Assembly (NCBI GenBank): GCA_035456465.1
Contig: DATIDD010000077.1
Span: 62,001-126,000, forward strand
Source: DATHTC01 sp035456465
GTDB taxonomy: Bacteria > Actinomycetota > Thermoleophilia > Gaiellales > Gaiellaceae
Length of the DNA stretch: 64,000 nt
Reading direction: 5' to 3'
A program made the translations under genes and the position numbers. The notes under the pieces were generated by a model, which was not told the DNA's origin, ran no database searches, and was given only the letters and a program-made list of their open reading frames with translations. This document shows, one piece after another, positions 25,991 through 33,423 of this stretch (positions are counted from its first letter, which is position 1; every line of letters starts with the position of its first letter).

Positions 25991-26778
25991 GCCTCGTTCG
26001 TGTCGACGGGCGCGCCGTCCTTACCTCGCGGCGGGCCCGCATCCGTCGCCTTCGTCAGCGGAACCCTGCGCGGGAACTGCGCGACGATCCCGGTCGAGAG
26101 CATGTCCGCCATGTGCAGGATCTGGCCGTGGATCGCGTCGTACACGGCCACGTCGCCGGTCCGGTCCTGCCGGAGGCGGGCGACGACCTCGTTCGTCGTC
26201 AGGCGCAGGTGCTCGTGCATCATCGCCCGCACCTCGCCCTCGTTCCACTGCCGCGGGTTGGCGCGGCTGAGGAACGCCGCGATCTCGTCGGCGTTGGCCT
26301 CCCAGCGGCGCTGTGCGTCCGCGAGCGGCGCCTGGTCGCCCGCCTTCGCGGCCGCGATCACGTCGGCGGCGACGAGGATGTGGGATCGGAGCAGCTTCGC
26401 GAGCGCGTCGCCGGCGGCCGCGCCGTAGAACGGCTCGATCGCGTCGCGGATGTCGTCCTGGTTGGCGAGCAGCCGGTCGACGCTCGCCTGCGTGTCCGCC
26501 GAGCCGGACGTGAGGCCGATCACGGCCATCCGCGTCCAGACGACGTGGTCCTCCCAGAGCCGGCGCATCTCGTTGCGGAACGCGAGCTGCTTGGCCGAGA
26601 TCCCGGGGCGGTCGGCGGCCGTCGTCTCGTGGGCGTGCGCGTCGTGGGCGCCGGAGACGGCGAGCGCCGCGAGCGCGCTGAGCAGCGCGCTCAGGGCCGT
26701 CAGCGAGCGGCACCGGACGGGTGGTGCGGGGCGTGGTCGTCGTCTCAGTCCTCCGATTCGTTGTCGGGTCGTGATCAC
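25987..26778 (-). CDS. Exported helical protein of unknown function
   Basis: About 263 residues. A basic head and hydrophobic segment (SLTALSALLSALAALAVSGA) look like a signal peptide, followed by a His-rich HDAHAHE and an all-helical domain (LWEDHVVWTRMAVIGL, AIEPFYGAAAGDALAKLLR, MMHEHLRLTTNEVVARL, IHGQILHMADMLSTGIVAQ). This domain occurs in many bacteria as an uncharacterised protein. The regularly spaced H, D and E residues could bind metal (inference). GTG 26778 is a guess: the same frame stays open to 27018 through the body of the upstream membrane protein, so a fusion is possible. Confidence 0.65.
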   Translation of the reverse strand: MITTRQRIGGLRRRPRPAPPVRCRSLTALSALLSALAALAVSGAHDAHAHETTAADRPGISAKQLAFRNEMRRLWEDHVVWTRMAVIGLTSGSADTQASVDRLLANQDDIRDAIEPFYGAAAGDALAKLLRSHILVAADVIAAAKAGDQAPLADAQRRWEANADEIAAFLSRANPRQWNEGEVRAMMHEHLRLTTNEVVARLRQDRTGDVAVYDAIHGQILHMADMLSTGIVAQFPRRVPLTKATDAGPPRGKDGAPVDTNEA

Positions 26779-27146
26779 GGGGAACGGCAGTGCGCCGCGG
26801 AGCAGGTGGAGCGCGGCGAGCAGGCCGACGGCCTCCGCGGCTTTGGTGACGAGGGCGAGCCCGTCGAGCGGCTCGGCGTCGGGGTGCAGCACCGGCACGC
26901 CGGTCGTCACGGCGAGGGCGTAGGCGACGAGCAGCCCGGCGAGGGTCGCGGCGGCCGTGCCGACGGCGGCCGTGCCCTCGGGCCTCCGCGTGAGGACGAC
27001 GACGAGCGCGGCGAGCACGGCGCCGAGACGAGGAAGCCGAGGCCCGCGCCGGCGGCCTCCGCGAGGTGCTCGGGCACGAGCGCCGCGTGGATCCCCGCGC
27101 TGATCGCGCAGGCGACGACGAGGGCGTCGCGAGCGGCCTCGCTCAT
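26775..27146 (-). pseudogene. Frameshifted small membrane protein
   Basis: The first 40 residues (MSEAARDALVVACAISAGIH, ALVPEHLAEAAGAGLGFLVSA) run in one frame, then membrane-protein character continues in another frame from about 27030 (LAALVVVLTRRPEGTAAVG, LAGLLVAYALAVTTGVPVLHP). A one-base indel near 27020-27035 explains this. The original frame meets TGA at 26775-26777, overlapping a GTG, which would restore the usual 4-base coupling if a second indel exists. ATG 27146 overlaps the cupredoxin stop. Confidence 0.6.
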
Positions 27147-27484
27147 CCCACGATCACCTCCCCGTCCATGTCGTGCGGTTGCAGCGTGCAGACGTAGTGG
27201 TGCGTGCCGGGGTCGCCGAAGGTGATCGAGACCGACTCGCCCGGCGACACCTTGTGGTCGGCGCCACCGTCGACCTTCACGGTGTGCGTGAGGTTGTCCT
27301 CGTTGCGGAACGTGACGGTCGCGCCCGGCTCGACCGCGATCCGGTCGGGATCGAAGCGGTAGCTCTTCGGCATCGTCACCTCGGTCGTCGCGACGGGCGC
27401 TGCGGCCTCGCCGTCGCCGCCGCAGCCAGCCGCCACCAGCAGCACGCCCGACACGGCTGCGAGGAGCAGGACGCGGGCGCTCAT
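27143..27484 (-). CDS. Cupredoxin-like lipoprotein
   Basis: A 113-residue plastocyanin/azurin-type protein. Lipobox LLVAAGC at about residue 20-26 anchors it to the outer face of the membrane. The blue-copper fold is visible (YRFDPDRIAVEPGATVTFRN) with candidate copper ligands in NLTHTVKV (His), HHYVCTLQPHDM (Cys, His, Met). It would carry electrons or bind copper. ATGA overlaps join it to both neighbours in the operon that ends with the sigma and anti-sigma genes. Confidence 0.9.
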   Translation of the reverse strand: MSARVLLLAAVSGVLLVAAGCGGDGEAAAPVATTEVTMPKSYRFDPDRIAVEPGATVTFRNEDNLTHTVKVDGGADHKVSPGESVSITFGDPGTHHYVCTLQPHDMDGEVIVG

Positions 27485-27795
27485 CCGCGCGCGGTCTCGA
27501 GGGCGGCGCGCCGATGGCCGACGACGTCGAGGACGGCGAAGGCGAACACGAGGACGAACGCGACCAGGTCGAGGACCTCGCTGATCGTGTGCGCGAACAG
27601 GAACACGGTCCAGTCGAGGTGGTAGGTCATGTAGCTGACCTCGGCGGCGGCGAACAGCGCGAACCCCCAGCCGAGGAGCGGCAGGTCGCGCCGCAGCGCC
27701 GCCCAGGCGAAGCCGGCGCCGACGGCGAACGCGGCGAGGTGGACGGCCAGGAAGAAGCCGGTCGGCAGGTCGTTGATCCAGGAGCCCCGGGGCAT
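27481..27795 (-). CDS. Three-helix membrane protein
   Basis: A 104-residue membrane protein (begins MPRGSWINDLPTGFFLAVHL; further helices GWGFALFAAAEVSYMTYHLD and LDLVAFVLVFAFAVLDVVG). First gene of the cupredoxin-sigma operon: ATG 27795 is preceded by GAAGGAGAG. The histidines in the helices and the cupredoxin partner suggest a redox or metal context, but the function is unknown. The longer open frame upstream lacks membrane character. Confidence 0.7.
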   Translation of the reverse strand: MPRGSWINDLPTGFFLAVHLAAFAVGAGFAWAALRRDLPLLGWGFALFAAAEVSYMTYHLDWTVFLFAHTISEVLDLVAFVLVFAFAVLDVVGHRRAALETARG

Positions 27796-27965
27796 CGCTC
27801 TCTCCTTCCGCGGGTGCGTGATCACCCCGCTTCGTGACGCCCTGCCGTGCGGCTCGTACCTGCGAGATCCCTCGTCCGGGGGCTGGCGCATGCCCGGTTC
27901 TCCGAGCACCATGTGCGGATCGTTGCAGCGGCCCAGCCTGGTATTCGACTCCAGGGAGGTCCACG

Positions 27966-28121
27966 TTGCGCGCGTCAGACGTCAGAAAGCAGCAAGGCCA
28001 GACGATGGCCGAGTACGCCGTCATCCTCGCCGTCATCACCGCCGGGATCCTCGCGGCGCTCCTCCTGCTCAGCGGTGCGATCCTCGCCGTGATCCAGCGC
28101 GTCGCGGGCGTGATCGGCTAG
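27966..28121 (+). CDS. Orphan Flp-type pilin
   Basis: A 51-residue Flp pilin with cleavage between G11 and Q12 in GQTMAEYAVILAVITAG; glutamate is at mature position 5. One helix follows, and almost no tail. The start is TTG 27966, with GGGAGGT six to twelve bases upstream; no ATG lies closer. It lies 13.8 kb from the main Tad pilin and differs from it, so it may be an alternative subunit or a non-pilus membrane peptide processed by the same peptidase. Confidence 0.85.
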   Translation: MRASDVRKQQGQTMAEYAVILAVITAGILAALLLLSGAILAVIQRVAGVIG

Positions 28122-28218
28122 CCGGGCGATCCGGAGAAAGCCGCGGGCGCGATCCGCGCCCAGACGATGCGCGCGCGCGGGCCACCGCGGAGGCTCCCTG
28201 GCAAGGGAGGGATGTGCG

Positions 28219-28934
28219 ATGAAGCTTCTCGCTGCGCTCACGGCGACGGTCGCCGGGGCGTGTGTGTTGTTGGGCGCGCCCGGGCCGGCCTCGGCGGCGC
28301 CGCCTGTGCTTGCCGCAGCCGGGCACTCCACCGGTCATCCGACGGCGACGTGGACGCTCCCGGGCGGCGTCCTCTCGCGGACGATCGAGTTCGCGACGCA
28401 GCCGACGGTCGGAAGCGACGGCTCGTTCTTCGACGAGAACGTGAAGCTGTTCGACACGCTCGAGGACACCCAGACGACGTACCTCGCATCGCGCCGCCTC
28501 GACCCCGGGACGTACTTCGTCCACGTGGCGGGGGTCGACTGGCCGTGCTTCGTCGGCGGCGGCTGCGCCATCCGGGAGTACTCGAACGTCCTCACCGTGA
28601 CGATTCCGAACACGGTGCCCACGATCAAGGTCCAGAGCATCCGGGCGTACAAGTACATCCACTCGGGCTCGCTGACGGCGACGATCTGCGACGCCGAGGG
28701 AGGCGGGACTGCCGCCGTCACCACGACCGTCAGGCGCTACGTCGGGGCCAGGGTCGTCGCGACGGCGACGTCGACCGACACCGTGTACCTGCTCGCCGGC
28801 TGCGACTCGGAGCTGGTGCAGTCGCCATGCCGGCGCGGGTCTACCGGCAAGGCGCGAAGATGAGCATCACGATCCGGGTGCGCGACGCCCACGGCGGCGT
28901 CGGTACGACGACCTACGCGGGCAGGTGGCGCTAG
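28219..28934 (+). pseudogene. Secreted protein with frameshift near its C terminus
   Basis: An N-terminal signal peptide (MKLLAALTATVAGACVLLGA ... ASA) leads a beta-rich extracellular domain with LDPGTYFVHVAGVDWPCF and IREYSNVLTVTIPNTVP. The frame ends at 28863 with unnatural arginine-rich residues, while another frame continues with RVYRQGAKMSITIRVRDAHG and GTTTYAGRWR to 28934. A one-base indel near 28818-28832 is the simplest reading. If so, the intact protein had about 238 residues. Fibronectin-like folds are likely. Confidence 0.6.
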
Positions 28935-29418
28935 CGGACAGAGACGGATCCGTCGGCGAGCCGGCGGCTGGAGAGGTGCGAGCCGGGACCGCCGGCAGCG
29001 TGGCGGCCTCCGCTGCCGGGCTCCTCCGGGGAGAGGAGAGGGCGTCCCGGCTCGCGTCCCGCACGGTACGGATGCTGATCCGCGTTGTGAAGGCTTGCAC
29101 CCCGCGAAATCGGGGCGGATACCTGACGGTCGGCTCGTGGCGGGGGCGGCTGCGGCGCCTGGGCGCCGCCACACGGCGTTCAGGCCGCTCTGCACGTACA
29201 CGTAGAAGGCAAGGTCCGCCATGTCGTCGGCGTGCCGGTGCTGACGTGGCGCTCGGCCGTCTCCGTCTCGTCACGGCGGGACGGGCGCTCCTCCGGCCCG
29301 CGGCGTATCCGACGAGGCGTCGGGCGCGTTTCTCCTCCGAACGCAGACGGTTTCACGGCATCCGTCCGGGAGCAGGTTCGACGAGACCGTCTCTTCCGAC
29401 CATTGGAGGTTCAGGAGC
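28935..29418. other. Intergenic region, no gene seen
   Basis: About 480 bases between a secreted protein and the gene at 29419. Several frames are open but have the arginine/proline-rich look of GC shadows. I see no tRNA, operator or transposon end. Only weak hairpins occur, for example CCCCG/CGGGG at about 29100-29116. Confidence 0.5.
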
Positions 29419-29778
29419 ATGAGTGGGATCCACACGTTCTCGTCGCGGGTGATCGACTACGCCGAGCGGCTGTCCGACATGGCCGACGCCGCCGAGGGCA
29501 AGGGCCAGCACCGTGGCCGGGCCAGGCGGTGGCTGCTGCTGCCGGCGTCCGGCGCGGCGCTGTACGCGCTCGTGAAGAGCGACGCCTTCTCCCGCCAGGC
29601 CAAGGGCGTCGTGGACGAGGCGAAGGCGCGTGCGTCGGAGCTTCCCGAGGATCTCGTCGCCCGCGTCCGCCAGACGAGCGGGACGTCGAGCCAGAACGGG
29701 CAGCGGCGCAGCTCCACCAGCTCGACCGCCTCGCGGAAGCGGAGCACGACCCGGAAGACGAAGTCCGCCGCCCGCTAG
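29419..29778 (+). CDS. Small membrane-associated protein with basic tail
   Basis: A 119-residue protein: helical head (SSRVIDYAERLSDMADAAEG), a weak membrane segment (RWLLLPASGAALYALV, about 37-53), a helical DAFSRQAKGVVDEAKARASE segment and a Ser/Thr/Arg/Lys tail (TSSTASRKRSTTRKTKSAAR) like that of nucleic-acid-binding proteins. A GGAG site precedes ATG 29419. Function unknown. Confidence 0.65.
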   Translation: MSGIHTFSSRVIDYAERLSDMADAAEGKGQHRGRARRWLLLPASGAALYALVKSDAFSRQAKGVVDEAKARASELPEDLVARVRQTSGTSSQNGQRRSSTSSTASRKRSTTRKTKSAAR

Positions 29779-29787
29779 CGCGACGGA

Positions 29788-29839
29788 GCCCCGCGGTAGT
29801 CCGGCTCCGCGTGCGCGTCCCGGGCGCCCACCGCGGGGC
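29788..29839. terminator. Inverted repeat between convergent genes
   Basis: GCCCCGCGGT (29788-29797) and ACCGCGGGGC (29830-29839) form a perfect 10-bp stem with a 32-base loop just after the stop at 29778. Possible terminator; no T-tract. Confidence 0.4.
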
Positions 29840-29985
29840 CTGTCGATGGGGTGCTCGGCGGATCGAACCGAGCCTCCTTCCTGACCTTCCGGTTCCGGCG
29901 AGCCCGGCTGCACTGCCGCCTGCGTGAAGTCGCTGCGACCCGGTCGACCTTCGTCCGGCTACGCCGCCGTCGGGCGTCCCTCTCC

Positions 29986-32526
29986 TCAGCTCGTTACGTC
30001 GATCGTCGGCGCCGGAACCGGCTCGCCCTGCTCGAGGGCGAACGCGACCGCCTCGTCGAGCGTCATCGCGCTCCCGCGTCGCCACTCCCGCTCGAAGGCC
30101 TCGTCGCCGAGGGCCGAGCGGACGCGGGCGACCGCCTCGTCGTGCGCGGCGAGCTCGAGCGGGTGGTCGGCCTCGCGACCGACCTCGCCGCCCAGGGTGT
30201 GTCGCGCCCCCCACAGCCGCGCCGTCGCCTCGGAGGCTCCTTCCCGCTCGAACACCGTGGCGTAGACCTCGAGCAGGTCGAGCAGCCCCGCGACGAAGCG
30301 GATGCTCTGGTAGAGCACCGTCGCGGTCGCGAGCATCGAGCGGGAACGTCCGAGGTCGCCCCGGTCGAGAGCGATCTGCACCAGGCCGGTGAGCGTCCCG
30401 GCCTGGCCCCGGACGTCCCCGAGCTCGCGGAAGATCGTGTGCGACTCCTCGAGGTACGCCTCCGCCTGAGCCGGCTCTCCTCGCAGACGTGCGATCCATG
30501 CCAGGCTGTAGAGGTCGATCGCGAGCTCCAGCCGGCGCCCCAAGCGCCGCCACAGCTGGATGCATTCCTCCCACAGGCGGGCAGCCTGGTCGACCTCGCC
30601 TCGGTGGGCGCCGATGTCCGCGAGGTACCCCATCGCGAGGGCCGCCCCCTCCTCGTCGCCGCGCTCGCGATCGAGCTCGAGCGCCTCGGTCGCAGCGGCT
30701 GCGGCCCGGTCGAGGTCGCCCTGCTCCATCTCGATCAGCGCGAGGCCGCGGAGCGCTCGCGGACGTCCGGGTACCACGTCGGACGACCCCAGGGTCCGCT
30801 CGAGCCAGCGTCTCCCTTCGCTCAGGTGGCCACGGCTCATCCAGAAGCGCGAGAGAGCGCCGGCGAGCTGGAGCGCGCGAGCCGAGTCGCCTGTCTCGAG
30901 AAGGTGCGCTAGCACCGAGCGGAAGTTGGCGTGCTCGTGCTCGAAGCGCGCGAGCCAGACGGCCGCGTCGCCGCCTCGCAGGTCGGCGTATCGGCGATCC
31001 GCGAGCTCCACGAAGAACCCGGCATGGAGCTCGTGCATCGCGTCGGCCTCTCCCGACTCCTGGAGCCGCTCGCCCGCGAACTCGCGGATCGTCTCGAGCA
31101 TCGAGAAACGCCCGTCGCTGTGGCGGAGGAGGCTCTTCTCCACGAGTGACTGGAGCGTGTCGAGCTCGGCGCGGCACACGCCCTCCGCCGCCTCGAGCGT
31201 GCAGCCGCCCGCGAAGACGGCGAGACGGGCGAAGACGCTTCGCTCCTCCGCGCCGAGCAGCTCGTACGACCAGGCGATCGTCGAGCGCAAGGTGCGCTGG
31301 CGCTCGGGAAGGTCGCGGGCGCCGCCCGTCAGGAGCGGGAGCCGCTGCTCGAGCCGGTCGAGCAGCGCCGTCGGCGAGAGCACCTTCGTGCGGGCGGCGG
31401 CGAGCTCGATCGCGAGCGGGAGACGATCGAGCCGGCGGCAGATCTCGGGCACCCGGCCGTCCGTCGTGAGCTCGATCCCGAGGGCGCGCACGCGCTCGTG
31501 GAAGAGCGAGACGGCGTCCGCCTCGCGCAGGGGGAGGACCGCGTACTCGCGCTCGCCCGTGAGATGGAGCGGCTCGCGGCTCGTCACGAGCAGCGTGAGG
31601 TTCGGACAGGCCGTGACGAGGGCTGCGAGCTCGCCGCCCGCCGCGAGCAGGTGCTCGAGATTGTCGAGGAGGAGCAGCAGCCGCTTCGAGCCGATGTGCT
31701 CGGCGAGCCCGTCCGTCGCTCCCACGACCCGCGCGATCGCCGCGGTGACGAGCGTGGGCTCGCGCAGCGACGCCAGGCCGACCCAGAAGACCCCGTCGGG
31801 GTAGAGCTCGGCGACGTCGGCTGCGGCCTGGGCGGCGAGGCGCGTCTTGCCGGAGCCCCCCGCTCCCGTCAGCGTCAGCACCCGCGTGCTGGCGTCCGCG
31901 AGCAGGGCGGTCACCTCCTGGACCTCGCGCTCGCGCCCGAGAAACGGCGTCGCGGGCACCGGCAGGTTCGTCTGGTAGAGCGACTTCAGCGGCGGAAACT
32001 CCTCCTCACCGAGCTGGAAGAGTCGCTGCGGCGCCGAGAGGTCCTTGAGGCGGTGCTCGCCGAGGTCACGCAGCGAGAGCGCGCGGGGAAGCCCGGCCTC
32101 GACGAGCGACCGTGTCGTCTCCGAGACGAGCACCTGGCCGCCGTGGCCCGCACTCATCACGCGCGCCGCGCGGTGGACGTCGAGACCGGCGTACAGCTGC
32201 CCGCTGACGAGCGGCTCGCCGGTGTGGATGCCGATCCGCACCCGGATCGGCGCCTGCTGCCAGGCGTGCGCGGCGAGCGCCGCCTGCGCCTGCGCCGCGG
32301 CGAGCACCGCCTCGCGTGGATCGTCGAACGCGAAGTGGAAGGAGTCGCCCTGCATCTCCACCTCGACCCCGCCGTGCTCGACGAACGCCTGCCGAACGAG
32401 CCGGCGGTGGTCCTCGAGCGCCCGCACGTAGGTCGCCTCGCCCAGCTCCTGCAGCAGCCGCGTCGAGCCCTCGATGTCGGTGAAGAGCAGGGTGACCGTG
32501 CCGCGGGGAAGCTTCGCTGACGCCAT
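29986..32526 (-). CDS. Cyclase-domain, NB-ARC-type ATPase and TPR signalling protein
   Basis: An 846-residue protein. Residues 1-170 are a class III nucleotide cyclase homology domain (TLLFTDIEGST with D17; QGDSFHFAF with D61 as second metal ligand). In the dimer-face motif the usual Asn is replaced by His (GLDVHRAARVMSAGHGGQV), so cyclase activity is doubtful. A STAND/NB-ARC ATPase follows, with Walker A GAGGSGKT at 221-228, LLLLDNLEH as Walker B and TSREPLHLTG. TPR-like helices fill the last 350 residues. This architecture is abundant in actinobacteria as predicted signalling or transcription ATPases. ATG 32526; divergent from the secreted protein at 32669. Confidence 0.88.
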   Translation of the reverse strand: MASAKLPRGTVTLLFTDIEGSTRLLQELGEATYVRALEDHRRLVRQAFVEHGGVEVEMQGDSFHFAFDDPREAVLAAAQAQAALAAHAWQQAPIRVRIGIHTGEPLVSGQLYAGLDVHRAARVMSAGHGGQVLVSETTRSLVEAGLPRALSLRDLGEHRLKDLSAPQRLFQLGEEEFPPLKSLYQTNLPVPATPFLGREREVQEVTALLADASTRVLTLTGAGGSGKTRLAAQAAADVAELYPDGVFWVGLASLREPTLVTAAIARVVGATDGLAEHIGSKRLLLLLDNLEHLLAAGGELAALVTACPNLTLLVTSREPLHLTGEREYAVLPLREADAVSLFHERVRALGIELTTDGRVPEICRRLDRLPLAIELAAARTKVLSPTALLDRLEQRLPLLTGGARDLPERQRTLRSTIAWSYELLGAEERSVFARLAVFAGGCTLEAAEGVCRAELDTLQSLVEKSLLRHSDGRFSMLETIREFAGERLQESGEADAMHELHAGFFVELADRRYADLRGGDAAVWLARFEHEHANFRSVLAHLLETGDSARALQLAGALSRFWMSRGHLSEGRRWLERTLGSSDVVPGRPRALRGLALIEMEQGDLDRAAAAATEALELDRERGDEEGAALAMGYLADIGAHRGEVDQAARLWEECIQLWRRLGRRLELAIDLYSLAWIARLRGEPAQAEAYLEESHTIFRELGDVRGQAGTLTGLVQIALDRGDLGRSRSMLATATVLYQSIRFVAGLLDLLEVYATVFEREGASEATARLWGARHTLGGEVGREADHPLELAAHDEAVARVRSALGDEAFEREWRRGSAMTLDEAVAFALEQGEPVPAPTIDVTS

Positions 32527-32668
32527 CGACGCGTCCGAAGCGTACGACGGGGCGCCTCGGCGACCAAGTGTGCGCGCGACGACAGTTCCACGGTGCTGCG
32601 CGCGAACGACGGCGCGAGCGGCGCTCTCTAGCTTCGCAGTGGTGTTCTCGGGATCGAAAGGAGTCGCA

Positions 32669-33226
32669 GTGGAACGTCAACGCGGAACACGGAAGCGCCT
32701 CGTCGCAGTCGCCGCCCTCGCGGGTGCCCTCGTCGCGCTGGCGTTGCCCGCCGGCGCGTGGAGCGCGGTCGGCGGCTACAGCGCCGGCTCGGGTTACTGC
32801 TGGGCGAACGAGAACGGCGGGAACGGCGACCGCATCCTCGCCACGGCGCCGATCATCTCGCCGGTGGAGACGAACAGCATCGTCGGTGGCGGGCAGCTCG
32901 TCGGCTACTTCGTCACCCTCCAGCGCTGGAACGGCAGCGCGTGGGTCATGAGTCAGGTCTCGACCCTCTATACGAAGACCGCGGCCTGGGGGTTCGACGA
33001 CGGCAACTGGTTCAACCAGGAGACGAAGAGCTGGGAGACCGGCCTGGTGCAGTTCCGGATCACGCTCTACGGCTACGCGTATCGCCTGCGCTACGACTAC
33101 TACTGGTTCGACGGCAACGGAACGATCACCGGTCACACGGCCTCGCTCTCGTGGGGGCTTCGCGACGACCGCTACGTGTCGCTGACGACGACGACGTGGC
33201 GCTACGTCGACTGGTGCGTCTACTGA
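32669..33226 (+). CDS. Secreted hypothetical protein
   Basis: A 185-residue exported protein: basic head RKR, hydrophobic segment LVAVAALAGALVALALPAGA, then a Trp/Tyr/Gly-rich beta domain (YSAGSGYCWANENGGNGDR, WGFDDGNWFNQETKSWETG, YRLRYDYYWFDGNG) with one cysteine near each end (YCWAN; DWCVY). Beta-sandwich surface proteins have such composition. GTG 32669 has GAAAGGAG at 32656-32663. A strong hairpin follows the stop. Confidence 0.75.
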   Translation: MERQRGTRKRLVAVAALAGALVALALPAGAWSAVGGYSAGSGYCWANENGGNGDRILATAPIISPVETNSIVGGGQLVGYFVTLQRWNGSAWVMSQVSTLYTKTAAWGFDDGNWFNQETKSWETGLVQFRITLYGYAYRLRYDYYWFDGNGTITGHTASLSWGLRDDRYVSLTTTTWRYVDWCVY

Positions 33227-33249
33227 CCGTCGGCATCCAGAGATCGCGA

Positions 33250-33279
33250 AGGAGAAGGAGGCGCGAGCCTCCTTCTCCT
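33250..33279 (+). terminator. Hairpin terminator after secreted protein
   Basis: A 13-bp perfect stem, AGGAGAAGGAGGC (33250-33262) with GCCTCCTTCTCCT (33267-33279), closed by a GCGA tetraloop, 24 bases after the stop at 33226. Strong and well placed; no T-tract. Confidence 0.7.
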
Positions 33280-33423
33280 CGTCCGGGGCGCTCCGCGGTG
33301 CCCCCGGCGCCCGCCAGGGTTCGTGCTCGGGCGGGCGAGACCGCTCGGCTGTCGCGAGCGTGACTCGTCGTCTGTCGCGCGGGCGAACGACGGCTGCGTC
33401 GGCGCCTCCTAGCCTGCGGCGCA

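Noticed and set aside
28737..29222. Minus-strand frame beginning MADLAFYVYVQSGLNAVW
   Set aside because: The first 20 residues look protein-like, but the rest is proline/arginine low complexity and no ribosome site is seen; left as intergenic.
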